64,000 bases of DNA. Origin: an uncultured Cycloclasticus sp. (GTDB taxonomy: Bacteria > Pseudomonadota > Gammaproteobacteria > Methylococcales > Cycloclasticaceae). Below the pieces are notes generated by a model, which saw nothing but the letters and a program-made list of their open reading frames with translations, was not told the DNA's origin and searched no databases. The position numbers and the translations under genes were made by a program. Shown one piece after another: positions 9,426-18,370 of the stretch. The stretch spans positions 25,307-89,306 of the forward strand of contig CAJXOJ010000007.1 in NCBI GenBank assembly GCA_913057515.1. Direction: 5' to 3'. The first letter of the stretch is position 1. Each line of letters starts with the position of its first letter.

Positions 9426-10154
9426 ATGGGTCACGATATACAAAACATCCCGCTAATAAACTTAGCACTCTCGTTTATTCCCGTGCTCTTCGCCTTGGCA
9501 ATTTTATTTAAATGGTCTTTAAACTCAAGTAATGCAATTTACGCCCTAGCCCGAATGTTGGTTCAATTGCTCTTAGTGGGTTACCTGTTAAGCTATATTT
9601 TTGAAGCCGAAAATGCCACCATTGTTATCACTGTTTTGGCCATTATGGTCTTCGCCTCCAGCTGGATTGCACTGGGTACGATCCCGATAAAACGCAGTAT
9701 TTTGTATAAACACGCCCTTCTCTCCATTACTGCTGGCGGCGGCTTTACCCTGCTCATTATTACTCAAGGTGTGCTCAATTTAGACCCGTGGTACTTGCCT
9801 CAACTCATCATCCCGTTGGCAGGAATGATTTTTGCCAATTCGATGAATAGCGTTAGCTTAGCCGCAGAACGACTGAATGCCGAAATAGATCGTAAGGTCT
9901 TATATGCAGAGGCTCGGCATACTGCACTCCATGCCTCTCTTATCCCTGTTATAAACTCATTATTTGCCGTTGGCCTGGTGTCACTACCCGGGATGATGAC
10001 CGGGCAAATATTATCTGGCGTATCACCACTGGTTGCCGTACGTTATCAAATTATGGTGATGTGCATGATCTTCGCCTCATCGGTGCTATCGACAGCCTTC
10101 TTCCTCGTATTAGCTAAACCAACTTTTAGCACCCAGTTAACTAAGCCTGAATAA
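9426..10154 (+). CDS. FetB/YbbM-like ABC transporter permease (UPF0014)
   Basis: 242 aa integral membrane protein with about seven hydrophobic helices. LARMLVQLLLVGYLLSYIF near the N-terminus, MIFANSMNSVSLAAERL in the middle and LVSLPGMMTGQILSGVSP toward the end are the conserved blocks of the FetB (YbbM) family, the permease of an exporter linked to iron and oxidative stress in E. coli. The ATPase partner FetA is normally adjacent but there is none in this window on either side. The gene sits 6 bases before arfB. Confidence 0.82.
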   Translation: MGHDIQNIPLINLALSFIPVLFALAILFKWSLNSSNAIYALARMLVQLLLVGYLLSYIFEAENATIVITVLAIMVFASSWIALGTIPIKRSILYKHALLSITAGGGFTLLIITQGVLNLDPWYLPQLIIPLAGMIFANSMNSVSLAAERLNAEIDRKVLYAEARHTALHASLIPVINSLFAVGLVSLPGMMTGQILSGVSPLVAVRYQIMVMCMIFASSVLSTAFFLVLAKPTFSTQLTKPE

Positions 10155-10159
10155 AGCAG

Positions 10160-10573
10160 GTGTTCATCATCACCCCTCATATTTCTATTGCTGATGATGA
10201 AATCGAGCTAACCGCCATTCGAGCGCAAGGGGCAGGCGGCCAGAATGTCAACAAAGTATCGTCTGCCATTCATTTACGTTTTGATATTAACGCATCATCT
10301 CTACCTCAGTTTTTTAAACAACGCTTACTCATGCTAAAAGACCACCGTATCAACAAAGAGGGCGTTATTATCATCAAAGCTCAGCAATATCGTACTCAAG
10401 AAAAAAACCGTTCGAATGCGCTAGAACGCCTAAAAGACATCATAAAAAGCGCAACGGTTATCCAAAAACCTAGGCGACCCACAAAACCCAGTAAAAATGC
10501 CAAGAAAAAACGCACTGATAACAAAACCCAACGAGGGCAATTAAAAAAATTACGCGGAAGAATAAACGAATAA
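10160..10573 (+). CDS. arfB: alternative ribosome-rescue factor / peptidyl-tRNA hydrolase ArfB
   Basis: 137 aa, the size of E. coli ArfB (YaeJ, 140 aa). Carries the class I release factor GGQ motif (residues 26-28 within RAQGAGGQNVNKV) and a C-terminal Lys/Arg-rich tail (RRPTKPSKNAKKKR) that in ArfB enters the empty mRNA channel of stalled ribosomes. It releases nascent peptide from non-stop complexes. GTG start; AGCAGG immediately before it is very close but no better start exists upstream of the GGQ domain. Confidence 0.93.
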   Translation: MFIITPHISIADDEIELTAIRAQGAGGQNVNKVSSAIHLRFDINASSLPQFFKQRLLMLKDHRINKEGVIIIKAQQYRTQEKNRSNALERLKDIIKSATVIQKPRRPTKPSKNAKKKRTDNKTQRGQLKKLRGRINE

Positions 10574-10999
10574 TATAAAACTAAACCACACTAAATTCAC
10601 CATCAACGGCGCACGCGATTGGTATATAAGATGTTCAAGGCGAATTGAACTAAGGCACCGTCGGTTTGTTATTAGTCCACCTGCCTTCTGTGAGTAAAAA
10701 CTATGCGACAGTTTTCCTTCTTGAGAGCAAAGTATTTGAATGTTTGATAATAATCTATTTTCAAAAATTATAGGCTTTGCTCAGCAATAAAGAACATGAC
10801 TAATGACAAACATCACCTGATGCCACTCACCTTTTTATCAGGCAGAAAGACAGAGTTTTTTACCCAATTTATGAAAAAAGCATCTACATCAACGTTCGCT
10901 ATAGATTTTTACTGAGCAAAATAAAGCAAGCTACGCTATCGTTACGGAGGGTAAAATCCTTATAATATTAGTTTACCCATTAAATTATAAGAGCTAGCC
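10574..10999. other. non-coding gap upstream of the PhnA-like gene
   Basis: 426 bases, AT-rich, with no credible reading frame. The only signal I see is a TATAAT at 10961-10966, a plausible -10 element for the gene starting at 11000; its -35 is weak. Confidence 0.5.
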
Positions 11000-11338
11000 A
11001 TGAGCGATTTACCAAACTGCCCACAATGTCATTCAGAATATACATATGAAGATGGCAGTTTATACATTTGCCCAGAATGCGCTCATGAATGGTCTAAAGA
11101 GGCTAGTGCTAATGAGGGTGATGAATTAGTGGTAAAAGATGCTAATGGCAACCTGTTAAAAGATGGCGATAGCGTGAGTGTTATCAAAGATTTAAAAGTA
11201 AAGGGCTCGTCCTCCGTCGTAAAAGTGGGCACAAAAGTTAAAAATATTCGTTTAGTTGAAGGCGATCACGATATTGATTGTAAAATCACCGGTATTGGAC
11301 CGATGAAACTAAAGTCTATTTTTGTGAAAAAAGTCTAA
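11000..11338 (+). CDS. PhnA/YjdM-like zinc-ribbon protein
   Basis: 112 aa. N-terminal zinc ribbon with two CPxC pairs (Cys7, Cys10, Cys24, Cys27; CPQC and CPEC) followed by the SH3-like C-terminal domain with [20 protein letters not shown] and a closing [14 protein letters not shown]. This matches the YjdM (formerly PhnA) family over its full length (E. coli 111 aa). Despite the old name, a role in phosphonate use is not established. It stands alone behind a TATAAT box at 10961. Confidence 0.88.
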   Translation: MSDLPNCPQCHSEYTYEDGSLYICPECAHEWSKEASANEGDELVVKDANGNLLKDGDSVSVIKDLKVKGSSSVVKVGTKVKNIRLVEGDHDIDCKITGIGPMKLKSIFVKKV

Positions 11339-11544
11339 ACAGATATGTTCAAGCTGAGCTAATCGCTTAGACGATGTAACAATCTTTTACAATGATTGAT
11401 TTAACACCTCTAGCGGGCGCTATTGTATCTGTATAGGAGAAAGACAGAAGCTAAGGCCGAATACAGTTTTCGTGACAAAACGTGATGCCTACAAAATCAG
11501 CTACACTATACTGGAAGCCTCTTTAGTTAGAGGCAAGAGGTTTT

Positions 11545-11883
11545 ATGGCAATAATCGATTAAACCTTATTTACTCGCATCGGTGGCTTAACCACCCTGCA
11601 AAAAGTTCATAGGTTTTTTTACAATAAAGCCTATAGTCACCCGTGGTTAAAGCTGTATTTTACCGATAAGCAACAAACAGACTTTATGGCTAAGCTGATT
11701 GGTGGCCCCAAAAAATATGCGGGGAAGACGCCAAAAATGGGTCACCAACATATTCATATCACTGATGAATTATTCGAGCTAAGACAACAATTATTAAATG
11801 AGGCCATTCGCGAATTTGCTCTTGCTGATGATTTAAGAAATGAGTGGATAATGGCTGACACAGCACTAAAAAAAGTCAGTTGA
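11545..11883 (+). pseudogene. truncated hemoglobin gene interrupted by TAA at codon 6
   Basis: A strong ribosome site (AAGAGG at 11535-11540) precedes ATG 11545, which reads MAIID then TAA (11560-11562), then continues without another stop for 106 codons: TLFTRIGGLTTLQKVHRFFY, YSHPWLKLYFTD, MAKLIGGPKKYAGK, MGHQHIHITDELFELR. That is a truncated-hemoglobin (2-on-2 globin) sequence with the proximal-His region GHQHIHI. A single CAA-to-TAA change would explain the stop. The part from the internal ATG at 11686 lacks the first helices and the distal side, so it would not be a working globin. A 6-bp hairpin (11517-11534) lies just before the ribosome site. Confidence 0.75.
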
Positions 11884-12447
11884 TGAATGTAAAAAATCGT
11901 ATCCTACTCAGCCGATTCTGGATTTCGCCAAACCACGTAATTGACACAAGTAAATCATGATGACTTCACCTTTACTAGACCTACAATAGAATATCAAGTC
12001 CACCATTGTTAAATAGCAAAAAACAACTACGCTGATGGAAGAGCACCGCTAAAGCGCCACTCTTCCAGTTTTCTTTAGTGCAATGAACAGCTGAGATCAA
12101 ATGATCCTCCTTATTCTCAAGTCAATTCAGCATACCAATAAATGAGCAAAAAAGTCGGCAAACACTCCTTTCAAATAAGAACCTAGATTGTTTTGTTGAC
12201 CATGAATGCACCACCAATTCTTAGCTCCAGCGCATTTATTCCGGTACTAGCACCGTTATCCACAACAGTTTTTTTGTCGCACTGTGCGCTGCGCTTAAGA
12301 GCAAGCTAATGAACTTTTACCTTACTAAAGATAACTCCCACTCACTATCCAATGATTTAGTGACCTAGCTCAACTAATTCTTTTTATTATCCCTCTATAA
12401 TAATCACCTCCCTTAACGAAGACAGTCATTCATCCATTGGGGAAATT
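11884..12447. other. non-coding gap with one hairpin
   Basis: About 560 bases without a credible gene. An 8-bp inverted repeat TGGAAGAG/CTCTTCCA (12036-12043 and 12060-12067) enclosing a GC-rich core and followed by a T-rich run could be an intrinsic terminator on the + strand, though it is 150 bases past the globin remnant. TATAAT at 12396-12401 is a candidate -10 for the downstream YdcH gene. Confidence 0.45.
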
Positions 12448-12492
12448 ATGTTAAAACGAGTCGTTTTAACGCCAATACTACAAGGGGTATAG
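12448..12492 (+). CDS. possible 14-residue leader peptide
   Basis: ATG 12448 follows GGGGAAATT at a good distance and reads MLKRVVLTPILQGV before TAG, ending two bases before the YdcH-family start codon. The reading frame runs through the palindrome, so it could be incidental. Translation is only suggested by the ribosome site and the tight spacing. Confidence 0.25.
   Translation: MLKRVVLTPILQGV
12450..12470. promoter_or_regulatory. perfect palindrome, candidate operator, before the YdcH-family gene
   Basis: GTTAAAACGA, a single G, then its exact reverse complement TCGTTTTAAC. It is a 21-base element with 10-base arms, lying about 50 bases after a TATAAT at 12396-12401 and 24 bases before the next ATG. 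Size and symmetry fit a dimeric repressor site or a small hairpin; the protein is unknown. Confidence 0.45.
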
Positions 12493-12494
12493 AT

Positions 12495-12734
12495 ATGTTT
12501 GGAGAACTACACGATTTGCATCATGAATTTCCAGAACACAAAGATAAAATTCATGAATTAAAAATGAAAGGCGGCCATTTTAGGCGCCTCTTCGATGAAT
12601 ATAATGACTTGACTCACCAAATGACGCGTATTCAGCAGAGTATTGAAACACCATCTGATAGCGTAGTAGAGAGTTTAAAGCTTAAGCGCTTACACTTAAA
12701 AGATGAGCTTAACGCAATGCTAGTGGCTAAGTAA
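12495..12734 (+). CDS. YdcH family (DUF465) small coiled-coil protein
   Basis: 79 aa. Entirely helical and charged, with the DUF465 pattern HDLHHEFPEHKDKIHELK, then FRRLFDEYNDLTHQM and a closing LKLKRLHLKDELNAML. E. coli YdcH is of this size; its function is not known. AAGGGG about 8 bases before the ATG gives a clear start. Confidence 0.85.
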   Translation: MFGELHDLHHEFPEHKDKIHELKMKGGHFRRLFDEYNDLTHQMTRIQQSIETPSDSVVESLKLKRLHLKDELNAMLVAK

Positions 12735-12806
12735 ATATAATTGTAACCACTCTAGACTGCTCATTAAGCTCAGTAAGCGCACATCAATAAGCTCTAATTT
12801 TTTTAA

Positions 12807-13013
12807 ATGGAAAAGGTGAATAATACGGGTACAAAATCCTTTGTCCATAAAAGGGTTAACGAAAATAGCAATGAAGCAGAACAAATGGCTAAAGCGGCCT
12901 CTGCCAGCACGATCTCTTCTTTAGCCAATTTAACTGCGCGGCTACATTCAAGGTATACTTATTCTCAACGCAATAAAAGTCACCGCTTGTACGGTGATTT
13001 ATTCGTGCGCTGA
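12807..13013 (+). CDS. doubtful small hypothetical ORF
   Basis: 68 aa, no recognisable family, no clear ribosome site before the ATG (T-rich upstream). Composition is polar with a Ser/Ala-rich centre (AKAASASTISSLANLTARL). It fills the gap between the YdcH and SDR genes. It may be a real short gene or chance. Confidence 0.2.
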   Translation: MEKVNNTGTKSFVHKRVNENSNEAEQMAKAASASTISSLANLTARLHSRYTYSQRNKSHRLYGDLFVR

Positions 13014-13036
13014 CAACAGAATTAAAGGAGACTTAG

Positions 13037-13840
13037 ATGTATAACGATAAAGTAATTTTATTAACAGGTGCTGGCAGTGGTATTGGCGCTGCAATCGCCA
13101 AAGAGTTATCAATGTTAGGTGCTCAGCTTATTTTAGTAGGGCGTAACCAAGAAAAGCTTGAAACCGTTAAGCAACAGCTTACTGGACAGCATGATATTCT
13201 AGTGGCCGACATTTCATCCTCGGTAGGCCGTCAAGCCATTAAAGAACATTGTGAGCAGCATGCCGATGGCCTTGATATGCTTATTAATAACGCCGGCGTC
13301 AGTGCGTTTACACGCTTTGAAACCATGAGTGAGGAAAAAATTTCTTCAGTTATTAATATTAATTTAACTAGCACCATTTTATTAACACAGCAATTATTAC
13401 CGTTATTGCAAACAAAACCATCTGCCAAAATTGTTAATATTGGCTCAGCATTTGCCAGCTTAGCATTTGCGGGTTTTACCGTGTATAGCGCCAGCAAATA
13501 CGGTGTAAAAGGGTTTACAGAAGCGCTACGTCGAGAGCTTCATGGTGGCACGGTTGATGTTTGCTATTTCGCACCACGCGGTACTAAAACGCCTTTCAAC
13601 GATGCCAATGCAGAGGCCCTTAATATTGCTATTAAGGCGAATATTGACTCCGCTGAAAAAGTAGCGACCGAATTCGTCACCTTTTTACAAAGTAACAAGG
13701 CTAGACATTTTGTTGGTTGGCAAGAACGATTATTTGGCCGTTTGAATGGTTTATTCCCAGGCTTAATTGATAAGGCACTAGCTGGGCAACATAAAGCTAT
13801 TATGGCCTGTTTACCTCAATCAGGTGATAGTAAAAACTAA
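13037..13840 (+). CDS. short-chain dehydrogenase/reductase (SDR)
   Basis: 267 aa classical SDR. NAD(P)-binding TGAGSGIG at residues 10-17, NNAG at 84-87, catalytic Ser137, Tyr150 and Lys154 (YSASK). Arg38 after the second strand in LVGRNQEK suggests NADP preference. The C-terminal 40 residues (RHFVGWQERLFGRLNGLFPG) resemble SDRs that act on lipids or hydrophobic ketones, but the substrate is not determinable. AAAGGAGA precedes the ATG. Confidence 0.88.
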   Translation: MYNDKVILLTGAGSGIGAAIAKELSMLGAQLILVGRNQEKLETVKQQLTGQHDILVADISSSVGRQAIKEHCEQHADGLDMLINNAGVSAFTRFETMSEEKISSVININLTSTILLTQQLLPLLQTKPSAKIVNIGSAFASLAFAGFTVYSASKYGVKGFTEALRRELHGGTVDVCYFAPRGTKTPFNDANAEALNIAIKANIDSAEKVATEFVTFLQSNKARHFVGWQERLFGRLNGLFPGLIDKALAGQHKAIMACLPQSGDSKN

Positions 13841-13906
13841 CATCCCCACACGCTATTTTTTGGTATGCGACGCATAAGCCGCATGTGTTAAAAAGTCGTT
13901 ATTTTA

Positions 13907-13950
13907 ACCACATCATGAAGAGTAAAACCTGTTACCTTTCATGATGTGGT
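13907..13950. repeat. 13-bp perfect inverted repeat between convergent genes
   Basis: Arms ACCACATCATGAA (13907-13919) and TTCATGATGTGGT (13938-13950), with T and A runs outside the arms that extend the pairing after one mismatch. It lies between the converging SDR and flavin hydroxylase genes, where a bidirectional terminator is expected, but neither strand has a U tract after the stem, so it is only a hairpin candidate. Confidence 0.5.
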
Positions 13951-14001
13951 CAAAACTAATCTATCTAAAAGACAAATCAATCAAGCCTGAGCCTTTTGGT
14001 T

Positions 14002-15672
14002 TTATGCATTAAAGCCACAAACCTGATTAAGTAATACTTTCGGGTCTGATGGCAATTGTGTTCCACGCCACGCAATATGTTGATCAGGCCGTACTAATAC
14101 TAAGGGAACATCAAAGACTGTTGTGTTTGCTTTACCTTGTAAATTAAGAACACTTAAAGGAAACTTCATATTTTCCGCAACCTGCTCAATCATTGAAAGG
14201 TCTATGGCGTTATCTAAACAAAGCAAGGTGTATTCTGGCCCCAGTTTATCGAACAAGGAAGCACCATCATTCATCCAGACATGAGGAACCCGACAACCTG
14301 GAGATGTTGATGGTGTATAACTACCTAAGGTGTATGTGGGCGGGGTGCTCGTATCATAAGCAATCACAGGCGACTGCTCATAAAAATAGCCAAAATTTAG
14401 CCCAATACATGCAAATTGAGCGCTATCAGTTTCCATCATAAACTGACCCGTCTCTTCACGCGCGGCTTGCCCTCTTTCACTCTCTTCTTCAATGTAATCG
14501 GGTAGTTGTAAATTATTTTTTTTGCGGATAATCATTGCAATTGACGATACTTGACCTAAAATCGGCTGGCGTTCATTCTGAAAGGTATCGAGTAGTTTCT
14601 TATCCGCCCAGCCGTTTACTACCGCTGCAATTTTCCACGCGAGGTTTGCGGCATCGGCAATACCGGCGTTCATTCCATACCCGGCCATTGGTAACCAGTT
14701 ATGCGCGGCATCACCCAGAATAAAAACATGATCTTTTGAAAATTTATCAGCTACAAGGCGGCGACCCGACCACGGTTTTTTAGCTTCAATAGTAAACTCT
14801 ACATCATCCCCAATAATAGTACGTACAGCCCCCTTCCAATCAAACGTATCTGGATCCGGCTGTGTAGAAGAAAAGGCATTAACAACCCACTTATCTTTAC
14901 CATCAAGCGCAATAACACAACCGGGCTGTTTCGGGTTCATAACCCAATACATCCAAGCAGGATTACACGTCGCTTTGCTTAAAAGGTCTGGGGCCGTAAT
15001 ACTGGCCATCATCGAGTGCATTAAATTATCATCCCCTTGAAGCTCTATACCTAAGGTTTTGCGCACCATGCTGCTAGCCCCATCACAACCCGCTACATAG
15101 CTTGCTTCAAAGGTGGACGCTTCTCCGGTTACTAAATCATGCCCCGTTACATAAACCTTCTCATCCACGGGATTAACATCAGTCACTTGAAAGTTTGAAA
15201 TAATCGTTAATTTATCAACGTTTTCAGAGGCATGCTTAAACAGCACCGGCTCCATAAAAGATTGATTGATACGGTGAGGTGGCTCTGGTGTCGGCCAGCC
15301 ACCGTCGGCATAGCCTGCATCATTAAATCGGTTTGCCCTAGATGGGATCTTAACGCGCCCAAGCTCATAACCGAAAAGACTAGTGGTATAAGACACATCG
15401 TGTGGATAGTCGGCAGGCAAGCCCGTGTTCCTCACTTTTTCTGCAAAACCAAGTCGCCTAAACACCTCCATTGTTCTTGCTGAAACATGATTACAACGTG
15501 GGTCTGGTGCTTCCATTGCCGCTCTTTTTTCAAGAACGATGGTTTCCACACCATGCGAGGCGATATCCATCGCCAGCGTTAACCCAACAGGGCCACCGCC
15601 AACAACCAAAACGGGTACTTTGCTGATTTTTTGTTGTTTTATTGTAGTACTTCCATCTTGCAAACTCGTCAT
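14002..15672 (-). CDS. class A FAD-dependent aromatic hydroxylase (phenol hydroxylase/MhpA-like)
   Basis: 556 aa. FAD-binding GGGPVG (G25, G27, G30), the DG motif in GCDGASSMVRKTLG, and the GD motif in FILGDAAHNWLPMAGYGMNAG identify the single-component flavin hydroxylases that use NAD(P)H and O2 to hydroxylate aromatic rings. A C-terminal thioredoxin-like extension of about 150 residues places it with the longer PheA/TfdB/MhpA group. It is the last gene of a three-gene minus-strand cluster with LLM and AlkB/XylM-type monooxygenases, which points to catabolism of a hydrocarbon or aromatic compound. Exact substrate unknown. Confidence 0.88.
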   Translation of the reverse strand: MTSLQDGSTTIKQQKISKVPVLVVGGGPVGLTLAMDIASHGVETIVLEKRAAMEAPDPRCNHVSARTMEVFRRLGFAEKVRNTGLPADYPHDVSYTTSLFGYELGRVKIPSRANRFNDAGYADGGWPTPEPPHRINQSFMEPVLFKHASENVDKLTIISNFQVTDVNPVDEKVYVTGHDLVTGEASTFEASYVAGCDGASSMVRKTLGIELQGDDNLMHSMMASITAPDLLSKATCNPAWMYWVMNPKQPGCVIALDGKDKWVVNAFSSTQPDPDTFDWKGAVRTIIGDDVEFTIEAKKPWSGRRLVADKFSKDHVFILGDAAHNWLPMAGYGMNAGIADAANLAWKIAAVVNGWADKKLLDTFQNERQPILGQVSSIAMIIRKKNNLQLPDYIEEESERGQAAREETGQFMMETDSAQFACIGLNFGYFYEQSPVIAYDTSTPPTYTLGSYTPSTSPGCRVPHVWMNDGASLFDKLGPEYTLLCLDNAIDLSMIEQVAENMKFPLSVLNLQGKANTTVFDVPLVLVRPDQHIAWRGTQLPSDPKVLLNQVCGFNA

Positions 15673-15783
15673 TAGCCAAATCCTTACTCTGTCATTGAGG
15701 AACCAAGGAGCCAGCAGGTTTAGTTCACTTATTCACGAAACATCGATACAAGCAAAAAATCTAACTGTCAGAAATTCCTAGCC

Positions 15784-15812
15784 GCTTCATTGGTTTAACC
15801 ACCCAATGAAGC
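15784..15812. repeat. 10-bp inverted repeat between hydroxylase and LLM genes
   Basis: GCTTCATTGG (15784-15793) and CCAATGAAGC (15803-15812) with a 9-base loop, in the 175-base gap between the two minus-strand genes. There is no U tract in the direction of transcription, so it may stabilise or attenuate the transcript rather than end it. Confidence 0.4.
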
Positions 15813-15847
15813 ATTTATTATTCTCCACCTATTAATCGCCTAAGCGG

Positions 15848-17176
15848 CTAGCTGGTATAACGATTTTTAGGCCGAGGCAAGCCCAGGTTTTCACGCAATG
15901 TTTTGCCTTCATAGCTAGTCCGGTAAACTCCACGTTTTTGTAACTCAGGCACCAATTTATCTACAAAATCATCAAGTCCTTGGGGTAGGAAAGGAAACAT
16001 GATATTAAACCCATCGCAGGCACCCGCTTCTAACCATTCTTCCATTTGATCAGCAATCATCGAAACAGTCCCTACCATTTCTAAACATCCAAAAGACCCA
16101 CCGACATATTGAGCTAGCTCGCGGACGGTCATATTATCCTCTTTTGCCATATCGACCAGCTTTTGCCGGCCCGTTTGACCGGCATTGGTTTCAGGTATTT
16201 CGGGAAGCGGTCCATCCAGATCAAATTGACTTGCATCACAGCCCAGTAAGACAGACAAAGAACCCATGCCAGTGCTAGGGTCAACCATGCTATCTAATTG
16301 ACGTTTTTTACTCTTTGCTTCTTCCAGTGTATCGCCAATGATGACAAAGCAACCGGGGAAAACCTTAAGGTGTTCTGGGTCCCTTCCATAGGCCTTTGCC
16401 CGAGTTTTTATATCATTGTAGTATTCCTTTGCAGTCGGTATGGTACTGGCTGCGGAAAAAACCATTTCAGCCACTTCAGATGCAAACTGCCGCCCCGCTT
16501 CAGACGCACCCGCCTGAACAATTAATGGCCATCCCTGAACAGGCCTGGCAACATTCAGCGCACCCTCTACAGAATAAAACTCACCCTTATGCTTTGGAGG
16601 GTGCAACTTATCAAGGTCTGCAAATATGCCACTGTCAGTGTCCTGAATAATCGCATCGTCCTCCCAGCTATCCCATAATTTTGTCACCACTTCATAGCAT
16701 TCTCTACCGCGTCTATATCGAACATCATGCTCAACAGCTTCTTCTAATCCAAAATTAAGCGCTTCAAGCGGATTGGCTGAAGTAACAACATTCCAGCCAG
16801 CACGGCCGTCGCTTATATGGTCCAAAGAGGCAAACTTACGTGCAATGTGATAAGGCTCGGTATAGGTTGTTGATGCCGTGGCAATTAGGCCGATATGCTC
16901 TGTGACAGCAGCAAGAGCAGGTAATAACGTGAGCGGCTCCAGTGATACAACCGTTGCGCTACGCTTTAACGCTTCATCCGGCATATTTAACAATGAAACG
17001 TGATCAGCCATGAAAATGGCATCAAACAGTCCTTTTTCCAAGGTTTGTGCAAAACGAATGTGGTGTTTAAAGTTAAAGTTAGCATCTGAAAATGCGTTGG
17101 GGTAACGCCAACTGCAACTATGTATGCTAGCTGGGCGCATAAAAGCACCAAAGTGTAGTTGTTTTTTTGTTTTCAT
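15848..17176 (-). CDS. LLM-class flavin-dependent monooxygenase (NtaA/SnaA/DszA family)
   Basis: 442 aa, the normal length for the large oxygenase component of two-component FMN-dependent monooxygenases (nitrilotriacetate, dibenzothiophene sulfone, pristinamycin types). Hallmarks: N-terminal LHFGAFMRPASIHSCSWRYP, FDAIFMADHVSLL, ISDGRAGWNVVTSANPLEALNFG, and RPVQGWPLIVQAGASEAGRQFA. These enzymes need reduced FMN from a separate reductase, which is not visible nearby. It sits between an aromatic hydroxylase and an AlkB/XylM-like gene, so a role in the same catabolic route is inferred. Confidence 0.9.
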   Translation of the reverse strand: MKTKKQLHFGAFMRPASIHSCSWRYPNAFSDANFNFKHHIRFAQTLEKGLFDAIFMADHVSLLNMPDEALKRSATVVSLEPLTLLPALAAVTEHIGLIATASTTYTEPYHIARKFASLDHISDGRAGWNVVTSANPLEALNFGLEEAVEHDVRYRRGRECYEVVTKLWDSWEDDAIIQDTDSGIFADLDKLHPPKHKGEFYSVEGALNVARPVQGWPLIVQAGASEAGRQFASEVAEMVFSAASTIPTAKEYYNDIKTRAKAYGRDPEHLKVFPGCFVIIGDTLEEAKSKKRQLDSMVDPSTGMGSLSVLLGCDASQFDLDGPLPEIPETNAGQTGRQKLVDMAKEDNMTVRELAQYVGGSFGCLEMVGTVSMIADQMEEWLEAGACDGFNIMFPFLPQGLDDFVDKLVPELQKRGVYRTSYEGKTLRENLGLPRPKNRYTS

Positions 17177-17266
17177 AGATGAGCCTCTTTTTGTTTTTAA
17201 AATTCTTCTTATATTAGCTAAAGCTAAACTATTCTTTTAATAGCGTCAATGTCCTTTATCTGAAAC

Positions 17267-18370
17267 TCAAGTCTCCGGCTCTGCTAGCCAATCAGGCCAA
17301 CCTGCTTTTTTATTAGCTGCTCTAGCAAGCACCTTTTCCTCAGCGGTGGCATAGTTTAGATCCCAGTCCTTAAGCTTTGGTTTTGCAATATATTTAAACC
17401 ATAGCGGTGGAATAAGCCCGCTTAAGAAGCATAAGAATATACTCGGCATCTGCGGACCCGTTAGATGAGGCTTTAACTCATAATACGGAATATACGAATC
17501 ACGATGATGGTCGTTATGATTCGTTATTTCAAATGCAATAACTCTTGAAACAGGTGATAAGTGATTCCATAAATGATGACTTTGATTTGGAGATTCTTCA
17601 ACACGCACAATGCCATAGTGTTGAAAATAATTAAGCATTTCAATAAATAGTTTTGCTAAGATCAAACTACTTAAAACAATCATAAAGCCATAAGTACCTG
17701 CCACTAAGAAGCTAATAAGCAACAAAATTCCCAATTGCAATATGGCTTTAAAAATACGACCCTTGGGTGAAAAGATTGACTCACTTGCTATAGCGCACCT
17801 TGCTTTTTCCATTTGATAAAAATCCTTTAAGCTGCCCCAGGTTGCGCTAAAGGCAAAACTGTAGATCGTTTTTCCACGAGGGCAGGTATCTGAATCATTA
17901 ACGCTACCTAAATGAATATGATGAGTGTGAGCATGCGCCACATCTCGCGTTGGGTCAGCAACAAATGTACCTATTAGAGTCCCAAAAAAGCGTGAAACTG
18001 GATTTCTTCTATGCAGTAATTCATGACCAATACCCGCGGTAGGGGCAACATTAATTAAAGCCATGGACAGTATTGCACCTAGAAGGTAGCTTATAGGAAT
18101 GGACTGTGTAGCAACTTGCTCGGCCTTAACCCAGTACAAAAGCGCAGCATATAAAGCAAGCATGAAAAAAAAGTGCAAATGGAGTGGCAAGTCCGCGAGC
18201 CAAGGCGTTGAGATGCTACGCACCCGAAGGTCCTTTTCTGAAAAAATATCGATCAAGATGAGTGGGATAAACGTACTAGCACCCAACCAAACCCATGCGC
18301 CTCCTAGATAAAAACCGATCACACCAATAAAAATAATCAGTGCACCAAGATAATAACGTAAATAGTCCAT
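17267..18370 (-). CDS. AlkB/XylM-type membrane-bound diiron hydroxylase
   Basis: 367 aa inner-membrane protein with about six hydrophobic helices. Diiron ligands appear as HELLH (116-120), HAHTHH (146-151) and NHNDHH (284-289), plus NYFQHYG (247-253). The first and HYG motifs fit alkane hydroxylases, but the second lacks the EHxxGHH pattern and the third lacks LQRHSDHH of typical AlkB; the 367-residue length is nearer XylM/p-cymene hydroxylases than AlkB (about 400). It would hydroxylate a terminal methyl or alkyl group using electrons from rubredoxin or a ferredoxin reductase, neither of which is adjacent. GGGGAGGAG just before the ATG gives a very strong start. Confidence 0.82.
   Translation of the reverse strand: MDYLRYYLGALIIFIGVIGFYLGGAWVWLGASTFIPLILIDIFSEKDLRVRSISTPWLADLPLHLHFFFMLALYAALLYWVKAEQVATQSIPISYLLGAILSMALINVAPTAGIGHELLHRRNPVSRFFGTLIGTFVADPTRDVAHAHTHHIHLGSVNDSDTCPRGKTIYSFAFSATWGSLKDFYQMEKARCAIASESIFSPKGRIFKAILQLGILLLISFLVAGTYGFMIVLSSLILAKLFIEMLNYFQHYGIVRVEESPNQSHHLWNHLSPVSRVIAFEITNHNDHHRDSYIPYYELKPHLTGPQMPSIFLCFLSGLIPPLWFKYIAKPKLKDWDLNYATAEEKVLARAANKKAGWPDWLAEPET

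Noticed and set aside
12184..12250. Minus-strand stretch reading KNWWCIHG that looked like a transposase scrap
   Set aside because: Too short, bounded by stops, and no inverted repeats or target duplication around it.
13907..13950. Bidirectional intrinsic terminator
   Set aside because: Strong stem but no U tract on either strand; kept only as an inverted repeat.
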